Source of the DNA: JAQVQN01 sp964428885
Lineage (GTDB): Bacteria > Verrucomicrobiota > Kiritimatiellia > RFP12 > UBA1067
DNA length: 22,414 nucleotides
NCBI GenBank assembly: GCA_964428885.1
Contig: CAYRZP010000019.1
Coordinates: 1 to 22,414 of the forward strand
Direction of reading: 5' to 3'
Shown here: piece after piece, positions 1 to 8,187 of the stretch
How the letters are laid out: each line of letters starts with the position of its first letter
How positions within the stretch are numbered: position 1 is the stretch's first letter
Position numbers and translations under genes: made by a program
The notes under the pieces: generated by a model
The model's input: only the letters and a program-made list of their open reading frames with translations
Databases searched by the model: none
Told to the model about the DNA's origin: nothing

Positions 1-428
1 CGGTCTTCGTGTTCAGTTTACGGGCAGGAGTTTTCATCGCGCATTTGCTTGGTGTAAAGCGCGGTTTTCGAGACCTGCCGGCAAAATGCCAAGGCGATTT
101 TCTCTGGCGGTTGGGATTATCGCGGCCTGAAGACAGGGCGAAATGGCGAGGTGCGGAGAAGTTCATTAGTGCGGGAGTGCGTTATTGCATTAGTTGGGGA
201 TGGGCGGAGTTATTGCGGCATGGGGACAGGGGGGAGAACGCTCAACGCTAAAGTTGGCGGAGGAGACGAGGATATTCGCTATGGAATAATGCCTTTTGCT
301 TGCCAAAGGCCATTGTCAACACGTTTTTTAAGAAAATTATGCTGCGGCGGAGTGTGGTGATTGAAGATTGTTAATCTCGGGCGGGGAGGGTAAGATATAC
401 GGCCTTTTCGGATGGATTCAAGGAGTGT
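1..428. other. Intergenic region upstream of gltX, no gene recognised
   Basis: No open frame on either strand has a recognisable protein or a ribosome-binding site. The short + strand frames here read as low-complexity Arg/Gly-rich translations typical of non-coding GC-rich DNA. An imperfect hairpin lies at 288-314 (arms AATGCCTTT and AAAGGCCATT, one bulged base, 8-nt loop). A run of six T at 324-329 follows it after 9 nt, so it could be the terminator of a gene left of the window, but the T run is too far from the stem to be convincing. Promoter-like boxes follow and are listed separately. Confidence 0.6.
313..396 (+). promoter_or_regulatory. Candidate promoter region for gltX
   Basis: Two sigma70-like pairs can be seen. 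The first is TTGTCA at 313-318 with AATTAT at 335-340 (16-nt spacer), or TATGCT at 338-343 (19 nt). The second is TTGTTA at 368-373 with TAAGAT at 391-396 (17-nt spacer). The second would leave a leader of roughly 30 nt before the gltX start. Each box matches consensus at only 4-5 of 6 positions, so this is a suggestion from spacing and location only. Confidence 0.3.
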
Positions 429-431
429 GTG

Positions 432-1748
432 ATGTCTGTTAGAGTGCGTTTTGCGCCCAGCCCGACCGGGCATGTGCATATCGGCAATATCCGTGCGGCG
501 ATCTTCAACTGGCTTTTCGCGCGGCATGAGGGCGGCCAATTCCTGCTGCGCGTGGAGGACACCGACCGCGAACGTTCGACGCCGGAGGCGATAGCGACGC
601 TTTTGGAGTGCATGGAGTGGCTGGGGCTGGATTATGACGAGCCGGCTACGTACCAGAGCCGGCAGACGGAGCGGCACCTCGCCGTGGCGGAAGAGCTGCT
701 GGGCAAGGGGCTGGCCTACCGCGAAGCCAAGGGCGGCGGCGACGAGTGCGTGATTTTCCGCATGCCCAAAGAAGGACGTCTGGAGTTCTCGGATCTGGTC
801 AAAGGGCAGCTGCGCAAAAAGGCCGAAGACACGCAGGATTTCGTGATCGTGCGGTCGAACGGCACGCCGGTCTTCCATCTGGCGAATGTGGTGGACGATG
901 TCGACATGGGGATCACGCATGTCATCAGGGGCGACGACCATGTCGAAAACACTTTCAAGCACATCGAGCTGTTCAAGGCCATCGGCGCGCCGGTGCCGAG
1001 CTATGCGCACCTGCCGATGATCGTCAACAATCAGGGCAAGCCCTATTCCAAGCGTGACGGCGCGGCGTTTGTGGGCGAGTTCCGCGAGCAAGGTTTCCTG
1101 CCGGAGGCGCTTTTCAACTTCCTGCTGCTGCTGGGCTGGGCGCCGGGTGACGATCGCGAGGTTCTGACGCGCGCGGAGATGGTCGAGCTCTTCACGCTGG
1201 ACCGCTGCAAGTCGAGCGCGGCGCGTTTCGACATGAAAAAGCTGGTGTGGATGAACGGCGAGTATATCCGGCGTCAGCCGCGCGAGGTTTTCGAGACGGA
1301 GTTTGTCAGGCGGGTGCGGGCGGCGGGCTTGGAGACCGCGGGCGCGGACCTGCCGGGGATTCTGGAGCAGATGCAGGTGCGGACTAAATTTTACAGGGAA
1401 ATACCTGAAAACTGCGCCTATTTTTTCACAGAAGATTACGGTTTCGACGCCAAGGGCGTGGAAAAGCGTCTCAAGGTCGAGGGCGTGTCAGACCTGCTTG
1501 AGAAGGTGGCGGGAGTTTACGAAGCGCTGCCGGATTTCACGGCGGATGCGGCCCATGCGGCGCTGGCGGCGCTGGCCGAGGCCGATGGAGCCGGGCTGGG
1601 CGCGCTGGTGCATCCGGTGCGGGTGGCGGTGTCGGGGTTGACCGAGGGGCCGGGGCTGTTCGAGATGCTGGCGCTGCTGGGGCGCGGGCGGGTGTGCGCG
1701 CGCCTGCGCCGGGTGGCGGGAAGGCTGCGCGAGGGGCAGGGGTTATAA
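432..1748 (+). CDS. gltX: Glutamyl-tRNA synthetase
   Basis: Class I aminoacyl-tRNA synthetase that charges tRNA with glutamate in the cytoplasm. The Rossmann-fold signature is at residues 9-19 (PSPTGHVHIGN, the HIGH-type motif). The KMSKS-type loop is YSKRDG at 205-210, followed by the usual bacterial stretch around LLLLGWAPGD and LDRCKSSAARFDMKKLVWMNGEYI. The C-terminal anticodon-binding part ends with a PGLFEMLALLGR segment typical of GltX. At 438 residues it is somewhat shorter than the usual 460-490. I chose ATG 432 because AAGGAG at 420-425 lies 6 nt upstream; a GTG directly before it (429) would be only 3 nt from that site. Whether it is discriminating or also charges tRNA-Gln cannot be told from sequence alone. 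Confidence 0.97.
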   Translation: MSVRVRFAPSPTGHVHIGNIRAAIFNWLFARHEGGQFLLRVEDTDRERSTPEAIATLLECMEWLGLDYDEPATYQSRQTERHLAVAEELLGKGLAYREAKGGGDECVIFRMPKEGRLEFSDLVKGQLRKKAEDTQDFVIVRSNGTPVFHLANVVDDVDMGITHVIRGDDHVENTFKHIELFKAIGAPVPSYAHLPMIVNNQGKPYSKRDGAAFVGEFREQGFLPEALFNFLLLLGWAPGDDREVLTRAEMVELFTLDRCKSSAARFDMKKLVWMNGEYIRRQPREVFETEFVRRVRAAGLETAGADLPGILEQMQVRTKFYREIPENCAYFFTEDYGFDAKGVEKRLKVEGVSDLLEKVAGVYEALPDFTADAAHAALAALAEADGAGLGALVHPVRVAVSGLTEGPGLFEMLALLGRGRVCARLRRVAGRLREGQGL

Positions 1749-1793
1749 ATTTAGCGCGCCGCGCGCGAAGCGCTGGCGAACGGAAGGGCGACT

Positions 1794-1821
1794 TGAACGC
1801 TCAACGTTCAACGTTCAACGC
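1794..1821. repeat. Heptamer tandem repeat, four units (TSAACGY)
   Basis: Four consecutive 7-mers lie between gltX and the next gene: TGAACGC, TCAACGT, TCAACGT and TCAACGC. The tract ends 11 nt before the ribosome-binding site of the next gene. A second, unrelated heptamer tract occurs at 7134-7165, so short heptameric arrays may be a feature of this genome. Confidence 0.85.
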
Positions 1822-1847
1822 GCAAGTTTGATAAGGAGAAGAGGCTG

Positions 1848-2660
1848 ATGTTGACAGTTTTGTTGAATGCGATTCTGGGCATATTGCTGGCGGTTGGTCT
1901 TGGCAGCACGGACACGGCGGCCTGGGGCTGGTCTGTGATGTGGGGCGTGCTGGCGTTCCTGGCCGGGCAGGGGATCTCCGGGTATCTGATCCAGAGACGG
2001 GTGAAGGCCGCCATGGGCGCGGTGCAGAAGATTCTGGAGGACGGCCAGAAACGGTTGCGTCACAAGGTCAACCAGTGGCAGACGCGTCCGCCGGGCAGCA
2101 TCAAACAGGCGCAGGCGGAGATCGAACGCGAGCAGCGGGTTTTCGTTGACAAGGCGCTGGAGGCGACCAAGGGCATGTCGCGTTACAAGCTGTGGGCGCC
2201 TTTGATGGGGCGGCAAGTGTCGACACTGCAGTTGCAGCTTTACTGGATGACGCATGATTTCAAGATGGTGGACGCGTTGATGCCGCGGGCGCTGATCCTG
2301 GATCCGATGATGGCGGCGATCAAGATCGCGCGCTTGCACATGAAGGGCGAGGATGGCGCGGACAAGCTGTTCAAGAAGCACACCGCGCGCTTGCGTTACG
2401 GGCAGGGGTCTCTTTTGTATGGCCTTTACTCATGGATTCTGGTGCAGCGGGGCGACGTTGACGGCGCGTACAAGGTGCTGATCGAAGCCTGTGAGAAGAC
2501 GGATCACGACACGCTGAAGAAAAACCGCGAGCATCTGGCCAACAACCGGGTGGGGCATTTCTCCAACGCCGGTTTCGGCGATGAATGGTACGCGCTGCAT
2601 CTTGAGCAGCCGAAGGTGAAAATGCAGCGGCAGTCGCGGTTTTCCAACCGGCCGTTCTGA
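1848..2660 (+). CDS. Hypothetical membrane-anchored protein
   Basis: I do not recognise this 270-residue protein. The N-terminus has two hydrophobic segments, about residues 2-20 and 25-48 (rich in L, I, V, G and W), predicting a membrane hairpin. Next comes a charged, helix-prone stretch (about 52-110, many K, R, E and Q). The soluble C-terminal part, around residues 130-220, has alternating small and hydrophobic residues suggestive of TPR-like helical hairpins (for example an ALILDPMMAAIKIARL block). The tail is basic. ATG 1848 is preceded by AAGGAG at 1833-1838 (9-nt gap). It sits between gltX and folB on the same strand. No function is assigned. Confidence 0.8.
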   Translation: MLTVLLNAILGILLAVGLGSTDTAAWGWSVMWGVLAFLAGQGISGYLIQRRVKAAMGAVQKILEDGQKRLRHKVNQWQTRPPGSIKQAQAEIEREQRVFVDKALEATKGMSRYKLWAPLMGRQVSTLQLQLYWMTHDFKMVDALMPRALILDPMMAAIKIARLHMKGEDGADKLFKKHTARLRYGQGSLLYGLYSWILVQRGDVDGAYKVLIEACEKTDHDTLKKNREHLANNRVGHFSNAGFGDEWYALHLEQPKVKMQRQSRFSNRPF

Positions 2661-2687
2661 CGGACGGGTTTGAATGGGGATACGCTT

Positions 2688-3074
2688 GTGAGCGCGATAA
2701 ACGGAAACAGAGACCGGCTGCGGCTTAACGGGCTGGAGATCGAATGCGTGATCGGCGACAGGGCCGAGGAGCGCGCGCGCGAGCAGCGCATAATGCTGGA
2801 TCTGGTTCTGACCTGCGGCCTGCGGGCGGCGGGTGCCAGCGACGCGCTTTGCGACACGGTGGATTATGCGGCTTTGGCGGATGCGATCCGACGTAAGGTG
2901 CGGGCGGCGCGATGCCGCATGATCGAGCGCGCGGCCGAGCTGGCGGCGCAGGTCTGTCTGGAGGACCCGCGGGTCACGGAGGTCATGGTGCGGGTCGAGA
3001 AGGCCGGCGCCGTTCCCGGTCTGCGTTCCGCGGCGGTCGAGATCGAACGCGGCCGGGGCGGGACGGTAGAATGA
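2688..3074 (+). CDS. folB: Dihydroneopterin aldolase (FolB/FolX family)
   Basis: Folate-pathway enzyme that cleaves 7,8-dihydroneopterin to 6-hydroxymethyl-dihydropterin and glycolaldehyde in the cytoplasm; active as a homo-octamer in known relatives. Family landmarks are visible: an N-terminal LRLNGLEIECVIG strand, the VDYAALAD segment carrying the conserved Tyr, MIERAAELAA carrying the conserved Glu, and EKAGAVPGLRSAAVEIER containing the catalytic Lys. Length (about 128 residues) fits the family (about 120). GTG 2688 is preferred because GGGGA at 2676-2680 lies 7 nt upstream; an in-frame TTG at 2670 would add six residues. Its TGA overlaps the ATG of the next gene (ATGA at 3071-3074), implying translational coupling. 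FolX (epimerase-type) is a less likely alternative. Confidence 0.87.
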   Translation: MSAINGNRDRLRLNGLEIECVIGDRAEERAREQRIMLDLVLTCGLRAAGASDALCDTVDYAALADAIRRKVRAARCRMIERAAELAAQVCLEDPRVTEVMVRVEKAGAVPGLRSAAVEIERGRGGTVE

Positions 3075-4981
3075 GCGGCGCGCCTGAAAAAGCTTTGGTC
3101 TTGGCGGCCGGGCTTGGGACGCGTTTACGTCCGTTGTCCATGTCGCGTCCGAAGCCGCTGCTGCCTTTGTGGGGTGTGCCGCTGCTCGGTCGGGTTCTGG
3201 ATATGCTTGAGGCTTGGGGGGTCAGGGAGGTGGCGGTCAACCTGCACTGGCGGCCCGAGATGATCAGGGAGTATCTGGCCGCCCGCGCTTCGCGCCTGCA
3301 GTTGCGGTTCTCGCACGAGCCGGAGCTTCTGGGCACGGGCGGGGCTTTGCGTCCGATGCGCGCGTTTCTGGAGGGAGGCCCTTTCTGGCTGGTCAATGCC
3401 GACATAGCGGCAAAGCTGGAGGCTGCGCCGCTGCTGTCGGCGTTCGAAACCGGCGGCGGGCTGGCGGCGGCGTGGCTGGAGCCGAAGAAGGGCCCGCGCA
3501 CGGTCGAGGCCGACCGGCGCGGACGCGTCACCTGTTTCCGCAGCCCCACGCCGGGTGTGCCGGGGACCTATACCTTTTGCGGTGTGCAGTTGGTTTCTCC
3601 CAAGGTTTTCGACTTTCTGCCTGAGAACAAGGTCTGCTCGATCATTGAGGCGTACGAGCGGGCGCTGGGGCAGGGGTTTTTCGTGGACGGGGTGGCGCAG
3701 CCGGGCAGTTACTGGGATGACGCGGGCACACCGGAGGCGTATCTGCGGATACACCGGGAGACGGCGGCCGCGGGTCTTTTCCCGGCGGCGGGCGGGGCGC
3801 GCCGGAGCGGCGGGCGGCAAGGCAAAGGCAGGAGATTCGCTTTTGTGGCTGATGCGGCGGAGGTCGCGCCGGACGCGGTGATCGAAGACAGTGTGTTGCT
3901 GGGCGGCGTGCGCGTTATGCCTGGGAGTGTTCTGAAGGGCTGCGTGGCGGCCGGCGGCACATTGGGCGGCAGATTGAGCGGGGTGGTCTGCGTGGCGGCT
4001 GACGAGACCGGAGATCCTGTGGTCGCCGAAACGGTGACGGCCATGGGGTGGCGTCCGAGTTCGGTCGCGGCGTCCGCGTTAGGCGAGCGCGGTTCGGACC
4101 GCGCGTTCTGGCGTGTGTATGACGGCGAGCGTTCGGCGATAGTCATAACGTATTCCGAAAAACGGCGTGAGAACCGGCTGTATGGCGGGCACGCGCGTTT
4201 TCTGGCGGCGGCCGGCGTGCCGGTGCCGGAGGTGCTGGCCGATCTGCCGCAGCGCGGCGGCATGGCGCTGGAGGATTGCGGCGACGTCTCGCTGGCGGAC
4301 AGGATGCGGTCGTGCCCTGCGCAGGCTATGCGCTGGTATGTCCCGGCGGTCAAGGCCTTGGCGCGCCTGCACGGCGAGGGCACCCGGCGGGCGGCGCAGT
4401 CGGGCATGGCGCTGGAAGCGCCGTTTGACGCGGAGCTGTACGCGTGGGAACACGCGCTTTTTGAAGAGCATCTGCTGAAGCGCCGTTTCGGATACGCGTC
4501 CTTGCCGGCGCCCGTCAGGAGCGAGCTCGGCGCGGCGGCGGAACGTCTGGGCCGGTCTGTCCAGGTGTTGATTCACCGTGATTTTCAATCCAGCAACATC
4601 CTGTTCAAAGGGCGGCGCCTGGTTTTCATTGATTTCCAAGGCATGCGCATGGGTGCCGCGGCCTATGATCTGGCTTCTCTTTTGTACGACCCTTATGTTA
4701 AGCTTGACAGTACTTTAAAAGTGCGGTTGGCTGCGGAATATGAGAAGTGCCTGCCCGCGGCTGGAGCGGCCGGCCTGATCCATGACGGGGCGGTGCAGCG
4801 GCTGGTTCAGGCGCTGGGCGCTTTCGGACGGTTGGCCTCGGTCGGGCAGTCTGATTTCACGCGGTTCATCATGCCGGCGTTGGAAAACCTGCTGGATGCG
4901 GCGGATCAAGGAGGCTATGAGGCCGTCGGCGGTCTGGCGGAAGATCTGATCGACCGGGAGCAGAAGCGTTTGGGCCGGTGA
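3071..4981 (+). CDS. Fused sugar-1-phosphate nucleotidyltransferase and aminoglycoside-phosphotransferase-fold kinase (MurU-AmgK-like)
   Basis: A 636-residue two-domain protein. Residues 7-235 are an NTP-transferase domain: AAGLGTRLRPL loop at 12-22, RPKPLLPL at 26-33, GTGGALRPM at 88-96, NAD at 109-111 for metal binding, and WDDAGTPE at 215-222. Residues 258-312 have left-handed beta-helix-like hexapeptide spacing. Residues 330-636 are an APH-fold kinase: catalytic loop HRDFQSSN at 502-509 and metal-binding IDFQ at 520-523. In known systems AmgK phosphorylates MurNAc or GlcNAc at the anomeric position and MurU converts MurNAc-1-P to UDP-MurNAc (peptidoglycan recycling). Fusion suggests both steps in one polypeptide, with domain order nucleotidyltransferase then kinase. 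Substrate is inferred; another hexose-1-phosphate is possible. ATG 3071 overlaps the folB stop; an open frame extends upstream but has no family similarity. Confidence 0.85.
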   Translation: MSGAPEKALVLAAGLGTRLRPLSMSRPKPLLPLWGVPLLGRVLDMLEAWGVREVAVNLHWRPEMIREYLAARASRLQLRFSHEPELLGTGGALRPMRAFLEGGPFWLVNADIAAKLEAAPLLSAFETGGGLAAAWLEPKKGPRTVEADRRGRVTCFRSPTPGVPGTYTFCGVQLVSPKVFDFLPENKVCSIIEAYERALGQGFFVDGVAQPGSYWDDAGTPEAYLRIHRETAAAGLFPAAGGARRSGGRQGKGRRFAFVADAAEVAPDAVIEDSVLLGGVRVMPGSVLKGCVAAGGTLGGRLSGVVCVAADETGDPVVAETVTAMGWRPSSVAASALGERGSDRAFWRVYDGERSAIVITYSEKRRENRLYGGHARFLAAAGVPVPEVLADLPQRGGMALEDCGDVSLADRMRSCPAQAMRWYVPAVKALARLHGEGTRRAAQSGMALEAPFDAELYAWEHALFEEHLLKRRFGYASLPAPVRSELGAAAERLGRSVQVLIHRDFQSSNILFKGRRLVFIDFQGMRMGAAAYDLASLLYDPYVKLDSTLKVRLAAEYEKCLPAAGAAGLIHDGAVQRLVQALGAFGRLASVGQSDFTRFIMPALENLLDAADQGGYEAVGGLAEDLIDREQKRLGR

Positions 4982-5018
4982 GAGCGGGACGGCGCGGCGG
5001 AGTTGACTGATTGTTCAC

Positions 5019-7187
5019 ATGAGAAAGACCATTCAAAATTTTATCGCGCGCGTCAGGAAGACCGCCAGACGCAAAGCGGAGCATGTGGCAGTCAGGACTT
5101 TCGGCGCTGAGCGTGTTTTCCTAGGGTTTGACTGGGGGGCCGACACCTTTGTGTTTGAGAAGGACGTGTGGACAAGTTTGGACGCGCATTTGCCGGTGTT
5201 GATCGCGCGCAAGGCGGATTTGGTCAAGGGGGCTGTCGGTTATGTCATGACGCTCACGACCGGCAACCACACGGTGGCGGCGATACCGCTGCTCTCGGGG
5301 CAGTTATGGAACATCGCACACTTGCCGGCAGCGCGCCGCAGCAAGGTCATGCAAGGCAAGGTGATCTGCGCCAATGTCGTCAACGGTGTCATCGAGCTGA
5401 CTCAGCGCGAAGTGCCGACCGGCTTGGTCACAGCGGCGGACGAGTGGCTGCAGCGGGTCGGGCTGGGGCTGGACGAGGTGATCATGGCCGAGCGCACGGA
5501 TTCCGCGCTGGACTATTACCGCAGACTCGGGCAGGAGTGGCGCGTCAAGACTCTGGCCTGGACGCGTCGTGAGATGGATGCCGCGCTGAATGCCAGCCGC
5601 ACCCGCATAAACTCGTGCCTGCGTTACTACCACAGCGCCAAGGGTGTGCATTTCCTGGCTTACAAGGAGTTCAATGACTTATGCCTGCTGGCGTCGGAGG
5701 ATTACGGCCGGTTTGTCGAGTGTCTGCGCGAACTGGTTTCGATTTTCGAGCGTGACGTGCGCTCTTGCATGCGGACTCCCAAATTCCACGGGCATAACGA
5801 GATTGAACTTTTCGGGCTGCGGCGCGGCGAAGCCTTTGAGCGCATCGTGCCGGAACTAGAGAAGCTGATGGAGGCGATCGCCTTGAAAAGGGTGACGCGC
5901 GCGGAGGTCGTCGGGCGCATCCATGCCGTCGGCCAGTTGTTCAAGGCGGCCTTGGAGCGTCCCGAGCTTGGCGATGAAGAGAGCGACGACTTTGTCGAAA
6001 CCATGTATATGCACCTGACGGGCGAAATCTACTATGGTGCGGGCGATTCCGTCACGCCGGCCTTTGACGACCGCCGCACGGCTTTGCCGGGCGCGACCTT
6101 CCGCGGCGGGCGGCCCGATTTCCATCCCGGCGCCGACCCGCGTACGCGCATGCTGCTGGCCAATGTTGAGCAGATGATGAGCCGTGACGAGGTCGTCGAG
6201 TACGTCAACATTTACGAGGTGCGTTCGGCCAGTGACGCCTCCAACAAGCTTTCGGTCGGCGAGGGTGTGACGCGCGAGATCGTCTTCAAGACCAACCGCC
6301 GACCGCTGTGCGTCAGCCTGATTGAAAAGCGGCTGGCGCTGAAAAAGCCGGGTTACGGCAGTTACATGCTGGCGCGCGTACACGCTTGCAAGGCGCTGGG
6401 GGTGGGTTTCGGCGAATACCGCCTGCTGACGCATCTTGACAGCAAGGCCGGGCACGAGATGAATTTTTTCATACGCAACCGTTGCCCGGGAGAACCGCTG
6501 GACGAGATACCGGCGCGGATGTTCCAGCGCGCCGGCGAGTTCGGCGGCAGCGAGGCGGGCGAGGATCCGGAGGTGGTGTTCGCGCTGGGCGCGCTGCTGG
6601 GCAATGCCGCAGCGCAGAATCTGGCGCTCAAGAAATACCTGCAGAACCCGGCCCGCTGCCGCTTCGGCGAGGGCAAGGAGATTTTCGAGTTCGGGTACGA
6701 CATCAAAAGCAAGCGCGAGATGCCGTTGCGTGTGATGCTGTGCTCGATCCGCGGCAGTTTCGGCTGGCCGGACCTGTCTTTGACCGAAGACAACCTTAAC
6801 GCGCTCTTCGATTTTTATTTCCAGGCTTACGCGCGGGTGCTCTACGGCTATTGGCTGAAGCACAAAGAGGCGGTCGGGCTGGAGCAGCTTGCCGAGCGTT
6901 TTTTCGACGGGTTTGAGATGAAGACCCGCGAGATGCACTGGAACTATTCGGTGCGCCGCGAGCAGTTTGACGCATTTGACCCGCAGTTGCACAAAAGTTA
7001 TAATTTCACCAAGTCTTGGCATTTCGTGCTGTGGGCGCTGGACCGCCAATTGCGGCGCATCGAGGTTTTGCGCCAGTTGTTCGCTGAAAAGGTCCGGCAG
7101 CAGGCCGGGGAGGGGAAGAAGGAAGCAGAAAAAAGGAGTCAGGGTTCAGGAGTCAGGGTTCAGGAAAAGAACAAGCGGGAGGCTTGA
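5019..7187 (+). CDS. Large protein of unknown function with possible PI3/PI4-kinase-like C-terminal region
   Basis: A 722-residue, apparently soluble protein with no signal peptide or membrane segment. The N-terminus is basic. Residues about 60-300 are mostly alpha-helical in composition. Further on there are three landmarks in kinase order: REIVFKTN (K424), GNAAAQNLAL at 528-537, and IFEFGYD at 555-561. These recall the FK, GDRHxxN and IDFGY elements of PI3/PI4-type kinases, but the catalytic Asp and His would be Asn and Ala, and the DFG Asp would be Glu. I treat this as a pattern match only. The last 20 or so residues are encoded by a heptamer repeat tract and are probably not structured. 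ATG 5019 lacks a clear ribosome-binding site; an in-frame stop at 5004-5006 limits alternatives. It lies 37 nt after the fusion gene, so probably shares its transcript. Confidence 0.8.
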   Translation: MRKTIQNFIARVRKTARRKAEHVAVRTFGAERVFLGFDWGADTFVFEKDVWTSLDAHLPVLIARKADLVKGAVGYVMTLTTGNHTVAAIPLLSGQLWNIAHLPAARRSKVMQGKVICANVVNGVIELTQREVPTGLVTAADEWLQRVGLGLDEVIMAERTDSALDYYRRLGQEWRVKTLAWTRREMDAALNASRTRINSCLRYYHSAKGVHFLAYKEFNDLCLLASEDYGRFVECLRELVSIFERDVRSCMRTPKFHGHNEIELFGLRRGEAFERIVPELEKLMEAIALKRVTRAEVVGRIHAVGQLFKAALERPELGDEESDDFVETMYMHLTGEIYYGAGDSVTPAFDDRRTALPGATFRGGRPDFHPGADPRTRMLLANVEQMMSRDEVVEYVNIYEVRSASDASNKLSVGEGVTREIVFKTNRRPLCVSLIEKRLALKKPGYGSYMLARVHACKALGVGFGEYRLLTHLDSKAGHEMNFFIRNRCPGEPLDEIPARMFQRAGEFGGSEAGEDPEVVFALGALLGNAAAQNLALKKYLQNPARCRFGEGKEIFEFGYDIKSKREMPLRVMLCSIRGSFGWPDLSLTEDNLNALFDFYFQAYARVLYGYWLKHKEAVGLEQLAERFFDGFEMKTREMHWNYSVRREQFDAFDPQLHKSYNFTKSWHFVLWALDRQLRRIEVLRQLFAEKVRQQAGEGKKEAEKRSQGSGVRVQEKNKREA
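7134..7165. repeat. Heptamer tandem repeat (AGGAGTC/AGGGTTC alternating)
   Basis: A 14-bp unit made of the two related heptamers AGGAGTC and AGGGTTC occurs twice in perfect tandem (7134-7147, 7148-7161), followed by AGGA. It lies inside the last codons of the preceding reading frame, where it encodes a polar tail (SQGSGVRVQE). This suggests the repeat invaded or expanded at the gene end. Confidence 0.9.
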
Positions 7188-7268
7188 GCGCCGATGAAGT
7201 TGCCGGCAAGGATCTGGAGTTAAACGAGAAGCAATGAGCGGGAAGAGCGGTAGGGACAGGTTTGCGGA

Positions 7269-8171
7269 ATGATAATGGCCAAGACAGCGGACAGCCGGGT
7301 GGCGGCGTTTTCGCCTTCCGGCAAGATACGTTTCGTGCAGGCGGAGGTCACGGATTCGGCGCGGGAGTTGGAGCGCAGCCATCTTTGCGGGCCGACCGCG
7401 GGGATGATCCAGGCCGAGGCCTTGGCGGGCGTGGCTTTGCTGGGGTCTGAACTGACTGCGGAATCGGAGACAGTGACTTTGCGTCTGAAAGTGTCGGGGC
7501 CGGTGGGCGGCCTGCTGGTGGAAGCGGGCGCCGACGGCAGTCTGCGGGGCTACACGAACGTGAAGGTGATGAACGATCTGGACGCTTGCGAGGAGCTTGA
7601 TGTCTCGGCCGCGTTGGGAGACCAGGCCGAAATTCAGATAATCCGCTCAGTGCCCGGACGCATACTCGCCAGCGCTGCCACCAGCATGTCGCCCGCGTCG
7701 GTGACGCGTTGTCTGGAGCTGTATTACCGGCAGTCGCTGCAGCGGCCGGCGCTGGTGCAGATCGCGGTTATGGCATACGGTGGTTTTATTGACGGCGCGC
7801 GCGGCCTGATGGTGGAGAAGCTGCCGGACGGCGACGATGCCGTGTTCGCGAGGATCGCGCGGTATTTTGAAGACGGCACGCTGCTGGAATGCCTTGAGTG
7901 CGCGGCCTCATTGCGGACGGTCTGCGAGACCGTGGGGTTGGCAGACTGTGTGTTCGAAGCGCCTTTCCGTTTGCGGTTTGCCTGCCGCTGTTCGTCTGAA
8001 AGGGTGGCCGGGATGCTTGCGGCAATGCCTCCCGGCGATCTGGAGGCGATGATTATTGAAGATCGCCCTGCGCAGATATTCTGCCAGATGTGCGGCCGTG
8101 GTTATCAGGTCGGCACGGAGCAGTTGCGGGAGATTTTGCGGAAAAGGGGACGAGGCGGCGCGGGGACATGA
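7269..8171 (+). CDS. hslO: Redox-regulated molecular chaperone Hsp33
   Basis: Cytoplasmic holdase that becomes active under oxidative stress when its zinc-binding cysteines form disulfides. The C-terminal zinc site is clear: CRC at 239-241 and CQMC at 272-275, the family CxC and CxxC pattern. The body has typical Hsp33 segments such as TLRLKVSGPVGGLLVEAGADG, which resembles the substrate-binding beta sheet, and GYTNV. Length (300) is normal. ATG 7269 lies 8 nt after AGG at 7258-7260; a second ATG at 7275 is possible. It follows the 722-residue gene after 81 nt and its stop lies 16 nt before the glycosyltransferase start, so an operon is plausible. Confidence 0.95.
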   Translation: MIMAKTADSRVAAFSPSGKIRFVQAEVTDSARELERSHLCGPTAGMIQAEALAGVALLGSELTAESETVTLRLKVSGPVGGLLVEAGADGSLRGYTNVKVMNDLDACEELDVSAALGDQAEIQIIRSVPGRILASAATSMSPASVTRCLELYYRQSLQRPALVQIAVMAYGGFIDGARGLMVEKLPDGDDAVFARIARYFEDGTLLECLECAASLRTVCETVGLADCVFEAPFRLRFACRCSSERVAGMLAAMPPGDLEAMIIEDRPAQIFCQMCGRGYQVGTEQLREILRKRGRGGAGT

Positions 8172-8187
8172 TGTCGCAGGCGGTTTT

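Noticed and set aside
9..360. Two overlapping + strand open frames of 80 and 69 codons before gltX
   Set aside because: No ribosome-binding site, Arg/Gly/Trp-rich composition and no recognisable motif; they overlap each other in different frames.
1753..1774. Short GC-rich inverted repeat after gltX as a terminator
   Set aside because: Only 5 bp of stem, no T run, and downstream genes are probably co-transcribed.
2912..3070. Upstream extension of the fusion protein by 53 residues
   Set aside because: Lies inside folB in another frame, is Arg/Gly-rich, and the ATG at 3071 overlapping the folB stop gives the correct nucleotidyltransferase N-terminus.
5856..7049. Long minus-strand open frame (397 codons) opposite the 722-residue gene
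   Set aside because: GC-rich antisense frames stay open by chance; composition is rich in Arg, His and Gln, and the + strand frame has coherent protein features.
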